This document shows positions 1-12,165 of a stretch of 64,000 nt of DNA, piece after piece. The stretch comes from Gigaspora rosea (taxonomy: Eukaryota > Glomeromycota > Glomeromycetes > Diversisporales > Gigasporaceae): positions 93,078 to 157,077 of the forward strand of contig QKWP01001206.1 of the NCBI GenBank assembly GCA_003550325.1, written 5' to 3'. The position numbers were made by a program, and so were the translations under genes. Below the pieces are notes generated by a model. The model searched no databases. It was not told the DNA's origin and saw only the letters and a program-made list of their open reading frames with translations. The stretch's first letter is position 1; each line of letters opens with the position of its first letter.

Positions 1-882
1 TAGGGGCTTCCAGAAATTACGTAATATTTTGTTACTAATAAATTTCAAAATTTTACCCCACCCACCTACACCTGATATTTAATTAGCCAATTAAATTTTA
101 TATTTAAAATTTATTCATATATTTCAATTTATGAAATTGATAATAACTATTGCTCTACTGGACCAATTTTAATAGTTTAACTACCAAAATGTTTATCTCA
201 CTGAGACAATTCTAACAAGCCCAAAATTGTTAAAATCTTATTATAGGATCCCAAGATTATTCAACTTTTGTATAATTTTAATAGTGATTTTTTATAATTA
301 CTAAGTAAATTTCTTTAATAATGAATTACTTTTGAACCACTGGCTAAAATGTTCATTTCAATGAGAGATTCTAACACGCCCAAAATTGCTAAATTCTAAT
401 CACAGAATTCCAAGATTAATAACGATTTTATTGTTTGTTTAACAATACAAATCTTTATTTATCTTGAAATCCTGTGATTAAAATTTAGCAATTTGGGGCT
501 TGTTAGAATTGTCTCACTAAGATGAACATTTTGGTAGTTAAATTATCCAAAATAGGCCAGCAGATCAAAAGTTATTCAATATTAAAGAAATTTACTTATT
601 GATTTTAAAAAATCACTATTAAAATTACACAAAAGTTGAATGATCTTAGGATTCTGTGATTAGATTTTAATGATTTTAGGCTTATAAGAATTGTCTTAGT
701 GAGACAAACATTTTGGTAGTTATCATCTAAATTGGTTTAGTAGAACAATAGTTATTAATAATTTTATAATTTTATACTTTTGGCCAGAATTATAAAAATT
801 TGACTAGATTATAATTATAACCTGATATTTTCAGGACCCTACCCATCCACTAAAAAATTATATAATTTCTAGAAGCCCCTTA
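1..882. mobile_element. Foldback PIF/Harbinger-like MITE, 'CCAGAAAT' family copy 1
   Basis: The ends at 3 and 879 are inverted repeats (GGGGCTTCCAGAAATTA against GGGGCTTCTAGAAATTA), followed on the right by TTA (880-882); the window begins inside the matching left TA. The interior has no ORF. It holds four alternating-orientation copies of a ~110-bp module (about 149-258, 329-418, 470-575, 650-750) containing CTACCAAAATG and a TCTCAnTGAGA mini-palindrome, so the element can fold into long hairpins. A 3-bp TTA duplication is typical of PIF/Harbinger elements; assignment to that superfamily is inference. Two sister copies lie at 8354 and 24825. Confidence 0.75.
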
Positions 883-889
883 GTGACTT

Positions 890-1900
890 CAAAAAAAAAA
901 GTAAAAACATGAGATGCTTGAGAGCTTGCTATGGACTTGCCCCACAACTCTTATTTAGAATGAAAATGCTATAAATATTAGTACTATAGAACTTGACTAT
1001 TTTAATTTGGATTATAAGCACAGATATCTTATAGCATTATATACATTAATAAATTGCAAGAGCAACCTAGGATATTCAGTTTAGTTGGGGATTATCCTAC
1101 AGAATTCTATGCTATAATTTTAGTTTTAGAAAGTTAAAAAAAAGTACTAAAATGACAAAAAGTAATATGAAATGCTCAGGGCTTGCTAAGTGACCTGCTC
1201 CAAGACTCTCTCATTATAGAATATGTAATAAATAAAAAAAAAAAGAGTAAAAGTGAAAAGGTAAAATGCTTGAGAGCTTGCTAAGGGCGCCTACTTTTAT
1301 CACCTGATTTCAGTTTATTAGTAGCCCTTAACCCCCCCCCCCCTAGATATGAAAATTATCATATGTTATATATAATTTCCAAAATTTTTGACCCCCCCCA
1401 GAAAATCAGGTGATAAAAGTAGGCTCTCTAAGTAACCTGCTCCAAAAATCTAATCATAGAATATGTGATAAAAAAAAAACCTAAAAGTGAAAAGGTAAGA
1501 TGTTTGAGAGCTTGCTATGGCCTTGGCCCATGACTCTTATTTGGAGTAAAAAGATGCTACAAAAATTAGTACTATAGAACTTGACCATTTTGATTCAGAT
1601 TATGAGCCATAGATATTTCATGCCATTATATATTTTATTAAATTGCAGGAACAATATTGTGTTCAGTCTACTTAGAAATTATTTTACAAAATTTTATAGT
1701 ATAATTTTAGCTTTAGAAAGTTAAAAAAAAAAGAACAAAAACAACAAAAATAAATATAAAATGCTTGAGGACTTACTAAGAGACCTGCTCCACAACTCTT
1801 ATCATAGAATATGTGATGAAAAAAAAGTAAAAATGTGAGATGCTCGAGGGCTTGCTATGGCCTTGCCCTATGACTTTTATTTGAAGTAATAAAAAAGAGT
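890..1900. repeat. Diverged tandem repeat, ~400-450 bp unit without the MITE
   Basis: Two diverged copies and the start of a third of one unit are visible. Landmarks repeated in the same order are GAGAGCTTGCTATGG (about 925, 1507, 1847), GTACTATAGAACTTGAC (about 980 and 1570), a run of A after TTTAGAAAGTTA (about 1130 and 1715) and CCTGCTCCA.AACTCT (about 1194 and 1783). Copy 1 is lengthened by the 144-bp MITE at 1285. No coding signal is seen. Confidence 0.65.
1285..1428. mobile_element. 144-bp MITE with TAA target duplication (CTACTTTTATCACC family)
   Basis: Near-perfect inverted ends read GGGCGCCTACTTTTATCACC and GAGAGCCTACTTTTATCACC. TAA flanks both sides (1282-1284 and 1429-1431). The element sits inside copy 1 of the tandem repeat; later units read straight through the equivalent point, which acts as an empty site. 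The interior has C-runs and G-poor filler only. Relatives are at 10860 and 41980. Confidence 0.8.
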
Positions 1901-2205
1901 AAAAAAAAAAAAAGAGAAGAAAAAAGAAAAAGATGAAAAGAGAGAAAATTATAAATCAAATGGAATAAGAGTTGAAAATGGGTATATACCAGGTGGTTGA
2001 ATTAGGTAAGAAGGATAAGACAAAAAAAAATGGAAAAAGCCAAAAAACAGAAAAAACTAAAAAGGAAGATAGAGCTGAAGAAGTCGAGAAGCTGAGGAAG
2101 TGAAAGAAGGGAAGTTGAAGAAACTGAAGAATCTGAAGAAGTAGATGGAGCTGAAGAAAAGGAAAAGCTAAGAAAGAGGAAGAAGAAAAGTGGAAGTGCA
2201 TTATG
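1895..2205. repeat. Purine-rich low-complexity tract
   Basis: About 300 bases on the plus strand are nearly all A and G, with repeated GAAGAAG/GAAAAAG motifs. Open frames on the minus strand here are Ser/Phe/Leu-rich products of the composition and are not annotated as genes. Confidence 0.7.
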
Positions 2206-2219
2206 TACATGCCCATGTT

Positions 2220-3384
2220 TCAATACTTTTTTGTCTTTGTCACATAATCAGCACATGACACTAGTATAGGAAATTAGTGTTCTCAGAGTTCTCAAAGTTC
2301 TTATGAGAACACTGTTATAAATTTGTGAACAGTAAAATTTTTTTACTATTTACTATTAAAAAATTTTTTAAGAATAGCAAAATAATAATATTGTTCTTAT
2401 AGGTATAATATTAGCTATAAAATTTTATGGCAAAACCAAAAATTAATAAAATTCTTATTTAATTTTGATAAAGGGATTTCAATTTGCTATAATAGCAACA
2501 ATAACAACTACTTATATTGGTGTTTTTTTTATAGTAAAAACACTAAACAATTGGTTGAAAACACTTGTAGCTAATATACTGTTCTTATGAAAACAGTATT
2601 TGAGTCTGAAATTTTTAACACTGTGATACCTGTTATATTTGAGAATATGTTAGTACTAAGAGCCACAGTGTGGCACTCTCCCATTGCATCTTCATTAAAT
2701 TCAACAAAGTTGATCTGAGTAAGAATAATTAAATAATTTATATATGTATGTACAGTACCTTCTAATACATAATAGATAAAAATAATTAATACAAGTTATC
2801 AACAATTAATCATAAATTAAAGGTTCTCATTAACTCTCATTTATTAAATAAAAAAAAAACTCTTATTATATTAAAACTAGAGTTGCTGCATGATTTTGGT
2901 TTAATTTAAACTATTTTTTATTGCTTTGGATTAATTGCATATGCACAACTGTTCTATGTTTTTTTTACAATACTTTTAGTAGCTACTTCCATTGAATGTA
3001 TGTAGCATTTGAGTGTTTGATATACTATGAAAATCAATTTGCATGTGGTATTGTATAAAATTTTAATAATATTTAGGTTGTATTTGTTTTTTTTAAAAAA
3101 ACTTTGATTTATACTCTTTATAACTATGAAATTACAAAGTTTTTTCTTAAAACATTTTAATTACATTATAATTCTAGTAGCTAGAAAAGGTGTTTAAGTA
3201 AATGAATAAGTTTGATTGGCCAAATTTAAATTTAATTCTATAGTTTGGTTTATATGTAATTATTATTAGTTTTCTTGGATTTTTAATTTGTGATTTTGTA
3301 ACATCTAATTAGATCTGAAGAAGCACAGATTATATAAATATTAATTTCAATTAATATACTCACTATTGTTATACAGAAAATATC
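2220..3384. other. AT-rich interval, no gene seen
   Basis: Read in both orientations. Only AT-rich sequence with short A and T runs is seen; no ORF with credible composition, no terminal repeats and no RNA gene. Confidence 0.6.
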
Positions 3385-4198
3385 TGATATCTGATTTTTA
3401 TATGATACTGCATATAATTTTGTTTTATATAGTGTACTAAACTGCAATATAGCTTAAGCTTGCTTAAACATTAAATGTTAGCTAATTTCATATATATTTG
3501 GAATATTTATATATATTTTAGCAGTGTAATTAATAGTTTTTGCACTTCTTGTATAGAACATACAGCACTTGTTTTTTGGCAATATCAAAAATTTAATTGG
3601 GTTTTGCTTAATCTGAATCTAATAACAAGAAAGATTATTGTTTCAAATTTTTTTTTAAAAAAAAAAATTACCTTTTTCTTGATTTTTCATAATTATCTTG
3701 TTCAGCTTGGTGGGTAGTACAGATTATTTTTGATATAACAATCTTCTATCCCTAAATTATTCTTATTTTGTTTAGATATGTACAATTCTTTTGTTGTTTG
3801 AATCTTAAAGGCAATTTCAGGTTATGCTGAAGATTAGAATTTTTTAGCCTAGCATTTAGACATTCATTATAACAATTTTTAAGAATCATGAGCCATATCC
3901 TTGCAAATTATTAAAATTTTTTAGCTTAGTATTTAGATATTCATTTAATGAATTTTAAGAGTTATGAAGCCATATTCTAGTGAATTATTAAAATTTTAAA
4001 GAGAAAAATATAGAATATGGGGTAATAAAAGTCGATTTGAATATAATAAATAAAAAAATAGAGCATGAAACAATAAAAGAATTATCTTTATATATATCAA
4101 TGCAAATATCAATACAATTGTTATTATTTTTATTAATAAAATATGCAATTTTTATTGTTATTATTAATAAATTATATTATTAGTAGATTATACAAGTA
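3385..4198. repeat. Old repeat, copy 1 (lacks the insertions present in copy 2)
   Basis: This stretch aligns by eye with discontinuous pieces of 4930-10420: 3465-3600 with 4940-5110, 3655-3720 with 6300-6390, 3721-3795 with 6385-6440 joined to 7381-7408, and 3830-4140 with about 10190-10410. The breaks in the second copy coincide with transposon ends. It therefore documents the ancestral arrangement. The open frame at 3475-3717 is Phe/Ile-rich and is not considered a gene. Confidence 0.6.
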
Positions 4199-4207
4199 CT
4201 AATACTG

Positions 4208-4522
4208 GGGTTCGTATTATTTCGCCAACAATTACTCCACTGACATAACATTTTACTGAAAATACTCACTGACAAGTTCATTTTACCGACAGTTTGTTTC
4301 ACTGAAGTTCATTTCACTGACAAGTTTTTTTTCAAAAAGCACCCTAACTTTAGACCTAACCCTACCTAATTCTACTCTGACCCTAACGACAATAACAGAA
4401 TTACTTTGTTGGTAAAATGAACTTCAGTGAAATAAACTGTTGGTAAAATGAATATGTCGGTGAAGAATTGTTGGTGGAATGTTATGTCGGTGAAGTGATT
4501 GTTGATTAATTGATTGCCACCC
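4208..4522. mobile_element. 315-bp MULE-like foldback element with perfect 9-bp TSD
   Basis: CTAATACTG is repeated exactly at 4199-4207 and 4523-4531. One end starts GGGTTCGTATTATTTCGCC and the other, on the opposite strand, GGGTGGCAATCAATTAATC; both then run into CAACAATnACTyCACyGACA. Each arm holds several spaced copies of a CACYGACA/TCGGTGAA motif (for example 4239, 4267, 4289, then 4438, 4459, 4482). A 9-bp duplication is characteristic of Mutator-like elements. No transposase is encoded. A larger sister sits at 23875. Confidence 0.85.
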
Positions 4523-4531
4523 CTAATACTG

Positions 4532-5114
4532 TACCAATTATATGCCAAATAGACTCAATTATGCTAAGAAAAAGAAAAATAAATTTTTTACTAGATGTTT
4601 CACACTCAAAAATAGTGAATTTGGCTTTAAATTTATGCACTCGCAACCTGAGTCTCTTTGTTGTCCAAGTTAGTATGTTAAATTCAAAGCCAGATGCTTT
4701 TTTAATTGTCATATAAAAATGATCCTTCAGATCTTTCGCCTGCCAAATAAAACTGTTATTGGTTGTTATGCATTCATTAATTATATAATATAATTAATAT
4801 TGTAATAAATTAATTTTTGAAGAGGTTAAAACCTCATTACTATTGCAGACTAAATTGTATTGTTACTTCTTTTGAAATAAAACTATACATAATAATAATA
4901 ATCATTATAATTACAAAGTAAATAAATAAATAAAAATGAATTAATATATGCTTACTTAAATATTAAATGTTAGCTAAATTTTCAGAATACTTTGGGTAAT
5001 CATATATATTTTAATAATTTTTGTATTTATTGCATAGAAATATTGACATTTGTTTTTCAGCAATAGCAAGAATATGGTCCAGTGTTTCGTCTAACCAAAA
5101 TTCTATAAGATAAT
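4532..5114. other. No gene; start of old-repeat copy 2 from about 4930
   Basis: Two overlapping 68-codon frames occur on opposite strands at 4506-4716 but have neither homology signal nor composition of a gene. From about 4930 the sequence resembles 3455-3600 (shared TTAAATATTAAATGTTAGCTAA). Confidence 0.5.
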
Positions 5115-5116
5115 TA

Positions 5117-6296
5117 CAGTCAGACCTCCCTATAGTCACACCCCATATAGTCACATCTCTATTTAAGCAACCGATTTTGCGCGACGGACTCAACATAGTA
5201 AAAAACCTCATTATAGTCACAAATCGCTTATAATCACTATCACCATAAAAATTTGATTTTTTAACAATTTTATTAATAAAAAACCCTCATTATAGTCACC
5301 AATTTTTAAATAAATATGGATTATATAATCTGATTGGCCAATTTCCATATTCACGTATATTTAAAATTATCTATGAGAGTGATCCTATAGGCGAAATGTG
5401 GAGTGCTTCCATCTAAAACTTTTTTCCCTACTAAGTTAACAATACATGTCCACTAATTGAAAGTTGTTGAGCTCGTCAAGACGAATCTAACGGTGGTTAG
5501 ACCATCCAAATCAGCCCAGTGGATGGCGAGTTATCGTTGAAAACGATTGGCTGACTAATAAAATCCGTGACGGAGATTACATATGAAAATCACTATAGGC
5601 GAAATGTGGAGTGCTTCCATCTAAAACTTTTTTTCTTACTAAGTTAACGATACATGTCCACTAATTGAAAGTTGTAGAGCTCGTCGAGACGCATCTAACG
5701 GTGGTTAGATCATCCAAATAGACCCAGTGGATGGCGAGATATCGTCGAAAAACGATTGGCTGACTATATAAAAATCTGTGACTGAAATCTCATATGAAAA
5801 TCACTATAGGCGAAATATGGTGTGCTTCTATTTAAAACTTTTTTCTTAATAAGTTAATAATACATGCCTACTAATCGAAAGTTGTAGAGCTCATCAAGAT
5901 ATATCTAATATTGTTAGATCATCCAAATCAGCCTAGTGGATGGTGAGATATCGAGATATCGTCAAAATATAATTGGCTAACTATATAAAATCCATGTATA
6001 CAAACATTGTTTACATAGAGATTTTATATAGTCGGCCAATCGTTTTTCGACGATATCTCGCCATCCACTGGGCCGATTTGAATGATCTAACCACCGTTAG
6101 ATGCGTCTCGACGAGCTCTACAACTTTCAATTAGTGGGCATGTATCGTTAACATAGTAAGAAAAAAGTTTTAGATGGAAGCACGCCACATTTCGCCTATA
6201 GATGACCATAATGAGGTATTTTATTTATAGTTACACCTCTTTACAATCACCAAAATAGGGTGCGACGGACTTGGCGATTATAGAGAGGGACGACTG
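5117..6296. mobile_element. Pogo/Tigger-like non-autonomous element 1, TA TSD
   Basis: Terminal inverted repeats CAGTCAGACCTCCCTATAG and CAGTCGTCCCTCTCTATAA are flanked by TA on both sides (5115-5116, 6297-6298). Such CAGT...CCTC.CTATA ends are characteristic of pogo/Tigger members of the Tc1/mariner superfamily. The interior is non-coding: three direct copies and one inverted copy of a ~190-bp module with GAAAGTTGTAGAGCTCGTC and CCCAGTGGATGGCGAGATA (about 5390, 5590, 5795; inverse 6020-6200). Mobilisation would need a transposase from elsewhere. Confidence 0.85.
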
Positions 6297-6440
6297 TATT
6301 ACAATTTTTTTTAAAAAAAAGGTATCATAAAATTTACCTTTTCCAGATTTTTTTTATGACCATTATGCTCATTATAATGGATAGCACAGATTATTTGTAA
6401 AATTTTTAATATAACAAACTTGATCTCCAAGTTTCTTCTA

Positions 6441-7379
6441 CAGTCAGACCTCCTTATAGTCACACCCCATATAGTCACACCTCTATTTAAGCACCCGATT
6501 TTGTGCGACGGACTCAAACATAGTAAAAAAACCTATTATAGTTACAAATCGCTTATAATCACTATTACTATGAAAATTTGATTTTTTAACAATTTTATTA
6601 ATAAAAAACCCTTATTATAGTTACCAATTTTTAACTAAATATGGATTATATAATCTGATTGGCCAATTTTCATATTCATGTATAGAGTGATCCTATAGGC
6701 GAAATGTGGAGTGCTTCCATCTAAAATTTTTTCCTTACTAAGTTAACAATACATGTCCACTAATTGAAAGTTGTAGAGATCGTCGAGACGCATCTAAAGG
6801 TGGTTAGGTGGTCCAAATCAGCCCAGTGGATAGCAAGTTATCATCAAAAAACGATTGGCTAACTATATAAAAATCCGTGACGGAGATTACATATGAAAAT
6901 CACTATAGGCAAAATGTGGAGTGCATCCATCTAAAACTTTTTTCTTACTAAGTTAACGATACATACCAACTAATTGAAAGTTGTAGAGCTCGTCAAGACG
7001 TATCTAACAGTGGTTGGATCATTCAAACGACCTAGTGGATGGTGAGATATCATCGAAAAACGATTGGCCGACTATATAAAATCTCTATGTAAACAATAAG
7101 AGATTTTATATAGTCGGCCAATCGTTTTTTGACGATATCTCGCCATCCACTGGGCTGATTTGAATGATCTAACTACCATTAGATGCGTCTCGACGTGTTC
7201 TACAACTTTCAATTAGTGGGCATGTATCGTTAACTTAGTAAGAAAAAAAGTTTTAGATGGAAGCACGCCACATTTCGCCTATAGATAACCATAATGAGGT
7301 ATTTTATTTATAGTCACACCTCTTTACAATCACCAAAATAGGGTGCGACGGACTTGGTAATTATAGAGAGGGATGACTG
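6441..7379. mobile_element. Pogo/Tigger-like non-autonomous element 2, TA TSD
   Basis: Same termini as element 1 (CAGTCAGACCTCCTTATAG and CAGTCATCCCTCTCTATAA), with TA at 6439-6440 and 7380-7381. The interior is two direct modules and one inverted module. Its empty site survives in copy 1 of the host repeat near 3768, where the flanks run together (compare TTTTGTTTAGACATG at 7382 with TTTTGTTTAGATATG at 3767). Confidence 0.85.
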
Positions 7380-7722
7380 TATTTTGTTTAGACATGTACA
7401 GTTTTTCTGTTAACAGTCATAGAACATGTCCTTTCAATTGCTATCTATAAAAAAAATTATAATAAAAATATATAAATTTACTATAGACATGGATTAGAAG
7501 ATTCTCTTTGATCTTACTTATTAACTTAAAATTAAATTTTCCAGAATATAAAACAAGGGAAGAAGAAAAAAATGAGCTTAATAATCGACTTAAAAATTTT
7601 GCTGATTTTGCACAAAACAAAAATTTAACTTTGCCAAAAACAAATATTTTTTAATTTTAAGATAATAAGTATATGTAAAATTATGCTCTGAACAACTTTA
7701 CTTAGGTGACAGAAGTAGGTTA

Positions 7723-8330
7723 AGGGCCGGTGCAAAAATGTAGATACACGACTACTAAAAATTTTCATTGTCTATATATAAAAGTTTTTATATATAAGCT
7801 ATTTATTTACAATTTTTTATACCAAATAAAGTAGGTTTTGAGCTATCTTTTATATATTTTTTATTATTATTTAATAGAGATGTTATTGAGTAATAATTTT
7901 TATAAAAAATTTAATTTTTTTTTGAAAAAAGCATTCTTTTTAGTAAAAAATTGTTTTCACCACCAATATGCAACTTTAAAGGTTTGTACTAAGCAAGTAC
8001 TTTGCCAAAGATATGCTGAATATACAGTTAAAATTTTAGCTTAATTGAATTATTAGTTGTTATGATATGAATTTTTAAATTTTATTTTTAATTTACTATG
8101 TTTTACAAAATTACTATAGTAAATTTCGCACAATTTTTGTATTACATAGTAAATTTATAATAAATTTTAAAAATTTATATTTTAATAACTACTCATTCAA
8201 TTAAGCTAAAATTTTAACTATATATTTAGCATACATATAGCAATTTAGTTAATTAATTTAAACTTATAATATTGCATATAGACAATGAAAATTTTTAGTA
8301 GTCGTGTATCTATGTTTTTGTACCAGCCTA
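7723..8330. mobile_element. Inverted-repeat element, probable TA TSD
   Basis: Ends AGGGCCGGTGCAAAAATGTAG and TAGGCTGGTACAAAAACATAG continue as ~55-bp arms (GATACACGACTACTAAAAAT on both). TA occurs outside each end (7721-7722, 8331-8332), consistent with but not proving a Tc1/mariner-like origin. The interior is AT-rich with secondary palindromes. The open frame at 7838-8044 is Phe/Tyr-rich and not credible as a gene. Confidence 0.6.
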
Positions 8331-8353
8331 TACCTTGAAAGAAAAATAGGTTA

Positions 8354-9263
8354 GTGAGCTTCCAGAAATCACTGATTTTGTTTACTATGAGCCCACCTCA
8401 CCCCTACTCCACCCACGCACACCTGATATCCCAATTAGCCAATCAGATTTTACAATTATTAAAAAGTTAAATAAACTATTTAATAGTAAATAACTTTTGA
8501 TCTTTGGACCAAATTTCATGATTTAACTACCAAAATGATCCTCTCAATGAGAGGATTCTAGTGAGCCCAAAATCATTAAAATCCAATCACAGAATCCTGT
8601 GATCGGAATAGATTTGTGTTGCTATAAAAGTTATATAATTTATTAAATAATTATAACCCATTTATAGCAACACAAATTTATTTTGATTACAGGATTCTGT
8701 GATTGGATTTTAACGATTTTGGTTTGTTAGAATCCTCTCATTGAGAGGATCATTTTGGTAATAAAATCATTGAAATTGGCCCAGTAAATCAGAAGTTATT
8801 AAGAATTAAAAATTAACTTCTGATCTACTGAGCCAATTTTGATGATTTTACTACCAAAATGGTCCTCTCAATGAGAGGATTCTAACAAGCCCAAAATAGT
8901 TAAAATCTAATTACAGGATCCTAAGATCGAAATAAATTTGTGTTGCTATAAATGAGTTATAATTATTTAATAAATTATAAAACTTTATAGTAAAACAAAT
9001 CTATTCCAATTACAGGATTCTGTGATTGGATTTTAACGATTTTGGGTTCACTAGAACCCTTCATTGAGAGGATCATTTTGGTAGTTGAATCATCAAATTT
9101 GGTCCAGTAGTCCAAAAGTTATTAATTATCAATAAATTTATAATTTTGGTCAAAAATAATTTTGCAACTTTGGCCAGAATTATGAAATTTTGGCTGTAAT
9201 TACACCTGATACTTCAGCTACTCACCCACCCACCCAGAAATTAGCTGATTTCTGGATGCTCCC
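8354..9263. mobile_element. Foldback PIF/Harbinger-like MITE, copy 2, TTA TSD
   Basis: Ends GTGAGCTTCCAGAAATCA and GGGAGCATCCAGAAATCA are flanked by TTA (8351-8353 and 9264-9266). It contains four modules in alternating orientation with CTACCAAAATGnTCCTCTCA and its complement (about 8525, 8740, 8860, 9065). It is inserted inside the larger inverted-repeat element: the sequence left (AAAAATAGG) and right (TCTATGTACTAAAG) of it is continuous in the mirror arm near 9790-9815. Confidence 0.8.
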
Positions 9264-9476
9264 TTATCTATGTACTAAAGTTAAAATTTTTGAGTTTAAA
9301 TATAAAACTTTTTTTTTAATTAAATAAGAGCAGTAACAGATATTACATAATTTTCTGGAGGGTCAAAAAAACTTTTATATAAGACTAATTATACAATTTG
9401 ATTGGCTAATTGGTCTTATGTGGGGGAAGGGGTAGCTCTATGATAAAATAATATTACATAATATATATCATGGCTC

Positions 9477-9747
9477 TAACCTACTTTGAACCCTTAAGCA
9501 AATTTGTTTGGCATGTAATTTTACTTGATATAAAACTGCTGCACATTTTCCCAGACCTTTTACTAAGTGAAAAATTGGTTTTAAGTTGGAAAAAAAATTT
9601 TTCAAAAAAAAAATTTTTTTTTAGAAAAATTTTTTTCAACTTTAAACTCATTTTTTACTTAGTAAAAAGTCTGAGAAAACGTGCAGAGTTTTATATTAAG
9701 TAAAATTATATACTGAACAACTTTGCTTAAGGGCCTGAAGTAGGTTA
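9477..9747. mobile_element. Small foldback element, ~270 bp
   Basis: TAACCTACTTTGAACCCTTA at the left pairs with TAAGGGCCTGAAGTAGGTTA at the right, and pairing continues through TTTTACTTGATATAAAACT into a central AAAAATTTTTTT hairpin. The 77-codon frame across it is a by-product of the palindrome. Fragments of the same ends occur near 7700 and 9840. Confidence 0.6.
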
Positions 9748-10144
9748 CCTAATCAAAAAAAATAGTTTATATTTAAAACTCAAAATTTTAACTTTAGTAC
9801 ATAGATAACCTATTTTTCTTACAAAGTAACCTCCTTTAGTCGACTAAGTAAAGTTGTTCAGGGCATAATTTTATATATAGTTATTATCTAAAATAGAAAA
9901 TATTCATTTTTGGCAAAGTTACATTTTCATTTTGTGCAAAATCAGCAAAATTTTAATTTGATTTTTAAGCTCAATTTTTTTCTCCTCTTGTTCTGTATTC
10001 CTGAAAAATTTAATTTAAGTTAATAAGTAAGATCAAAGAGAATATTCTAATCCATGTCTATAGTAAATTTATATGTTTTTATTATAATTTTTATTATAAA
10101 CAACATTTGGACTATTTTTTAAGGACATGTTATATGACTGTTAA

Positions 10145-10859
10145 GCAATACAAAGACCCTTAGCTGTTAAAGATATTAGCTTGAATTTAGAATTACACTA
10201 AAGATCAGAATTTTTAGTATATTTAATTATAAATTTCATGAGTCACAAAGTCATATTCTTGCAAATTTTGAAGAAGAAAATATTTAATACAAGGTAATAA
10301 AAGTTGATTTGAATGTAATAAAAAAAATCAGTATAAACAATAAAGAATTATCTTTATAAATATCAATAAAAAAGATCAATGCAAATATCAATAGATTATT
10401 AATAACTAGTGTGATAGATAGCACTTTGTATACCCATCTTATACAGAATTTAACAATATTAGTGTGGTTAAGATCTATTAGAATTATTGTAATTCATAAA
10501 TCATATAATAATTAAATGATAATATTAATTATACAAATGAGCAAATAATCAAATGTTACAATAATTACATATTATATGATCACTAAAAAATATCCAAATT
10601 TGTAATCTATGATATTTTGTTTATAAAAAAAAAGATAATTTAAATGTGACTTCAAATAAGTAAAGTTTTCCTATATTCTGATCATGGTTTTTTCGAATAC
10701 GGCAATTAAAAATAGTAAAGTTCACAAATCCAAAATTCTTATAATTGTTTAAGTATGTAAATTCAATAATTCATAGTTTTTTGAATATAGTCAATCAAAA
10801 ATGTTAAAGCATACAAACCCAAAATTTAGACTTTTTGATGATTTTTAAAAAATTAATAA
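10145..10859. other. End of old-repeat copy 2, then AT-rich sequence; no gene
   Basis: About 10190-10410 is similar to 3830-4140 (shared AAAGAATTATCTTTATA and GATCAATGCAAATATCAATA). The rest shows no ORF, terminal repeats or RNA gene. Confidence 0.5.
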
Positions 10860-11003
10860 GGGCTGTGTTTTAATCACCTAATTATTTTTTATCAGAGGCC
10901 TACCCCTCTCTCTTTTAATATATATATAGTCAAGTTCTTATTTATAATTTCAACTTTTTTACCCTTCACTCTTTAAAAAATCACCTAATTTTTGTCACTC
11001 CCC
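10860..11003. mobile_element. 144-bp MITE with TAA TSD
   Basis: TAA at 10857-10859 and 11004-11006. Ends GGGCTGTGTTTTAATCACC and GGGGAGTGACAAAAATTAGG are degenerate inverted repeats that include ATCACCTAATT. The internal ATCAGAGGCCTACCCC motif is shared, in inverted form, with the copy at 41980. Confidence 0.65.
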
Positions 11004-11191
11004 TAACAATTGAATTGATAAGTTTTTTTAATATTTGCAATGTAATTTATAGATTCAGGTTTCAATTTGGTTATTAAAAAAATTTTGAGATAAACACGAA
11101 TTTTTTAATTTTCACATGCTTTGATTAAGTTAAATACATAATTTGATTTAGACAATAAAATTACAAATAACTATATTATTTTGTATTGTTT

Positions 11192-11713
11192 AAATTAATT
11201 CATAATCTGCCTAAGAACTAGTGAAAAAATATAGTAAATAGTAAAGATATTTTTACTATGTATTGTTTACCTTTTTTGGAATCTAGAATTTCCCAAAGGA
11301 CAAACCGATTTTCTACTAAGAAAAAATCTCTTTTGCATTAAGTAAAAGTTAGAGGAGAAAATTCCAGTTATAATGGCAATTAAATCATTAAAATCAGCCC
11401 AGTGGATCGTGAAATATAAGCATTTTTGTCTTTATGATTATATGTTTACTTTTTTTGTTTATACTATATAGCTGCAAAGACAAAAATACTCATATTTCGT
11501 AATCCACTGAGCTGATTTTAATGATTTAACTGCCATTATGACTAGAATTTTCTCCTTGACAATTTTATTTAATTTAAAAGAAATTTTTACTTAGCAGAAA
11601 ATCAGTTTTTCCTTTGGGAAACTCCAGATTCTAAAAAAGGCAAAAAACAATAGTAAATTTTTCTATGATTTACTATGTTGTTTTACTGGTTCTTAGGCAG
11701 ATCACAAATTAAT
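11192..11713. mobile_element. Foldback element, ~520 bp
   Basis: CTGCCTAAGAACTAGTGAAA (11209) pairs with TACTGGTTCTTAGGCAG (11684-11700), and the pairing continues inward over more than 200 bp with small interruptions (GGAATCTAGAATTTCCCAAA with TTTGGGAAACTCCAGATTCT). The arms include the shared core CAGCCCAGTGGATCGTGAAA (11395) and its inverse (about 11490-11520). There is no ORF. The target duplication could not be fixed. Confidence 0.6.
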
Positions 11714-12165
11714 TATTATTATTGCTATTGATAAAATGTACAATTTTTATTGTCATTATTAATAATAATAAATTATTATTATTATTGATAAATGTGCAAT
11801 TTTTATTGTCATCTTTAATAATAGATTATATAATACTAATCATTATCAATATGTAACTTAATACATTGGAGTGTGTGATAAACTATGTTTAACAAAATTA
11901 TATGCGGTACTATAGAAAATTAATTATTGTAAATTTTTTGAATTTAATAATCAGGATAGTAATCAAGGTAGTGACTAGGATTATTTGTTACTTTTTATAT
12001 ATAATTTAATAGTAAAGAGTGTCTTGTATTTTTTTAAATATCTAGAGTAAATAGCTTTATTTTTCTTAATAATTTTAGGATAAATCAAAAACTCTTTCCA
12101 ATGATCACTTGTACACATAATTTCTAAAAACTTTTTTACTTAAAACTAAGATAAGCCGGAGACTT

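Larger units (their letters stand above)
7409..10144. mobile_element. 2.7-kb inverted-repeat element with ~300-bp arms, carrying nested insertions
   Basis: The left arm (7409-7720) and right arm (about 9830-10144) are diverged inverted copies: TTAACAGTCATAGAACATGTCC pairs with GGACATGTTATATGACTGTTAA, and further in GACATGGATTAGAAGATTCT pairs with AGAATATTCTAATCCATGTC. No transposase frame is seen. Between the arms lie at least three other inverted-repeat elements (7723, 8354, 9477), so the original core is small. The superfamily is undetermined. Confidence 0.65.

Noticed and set aside
1956..2223. Two overlapping minus-strand Ser/Phe/Leu-rich ORFs
   Set aside because: Products of a purine-rich low-complexity tract.
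4506..4716. Pair of 68-codon ORFs on opposite strands
   Set aside because: Short, overlapping, partly inside the TSD flank of the MULE-like element, without motifs.
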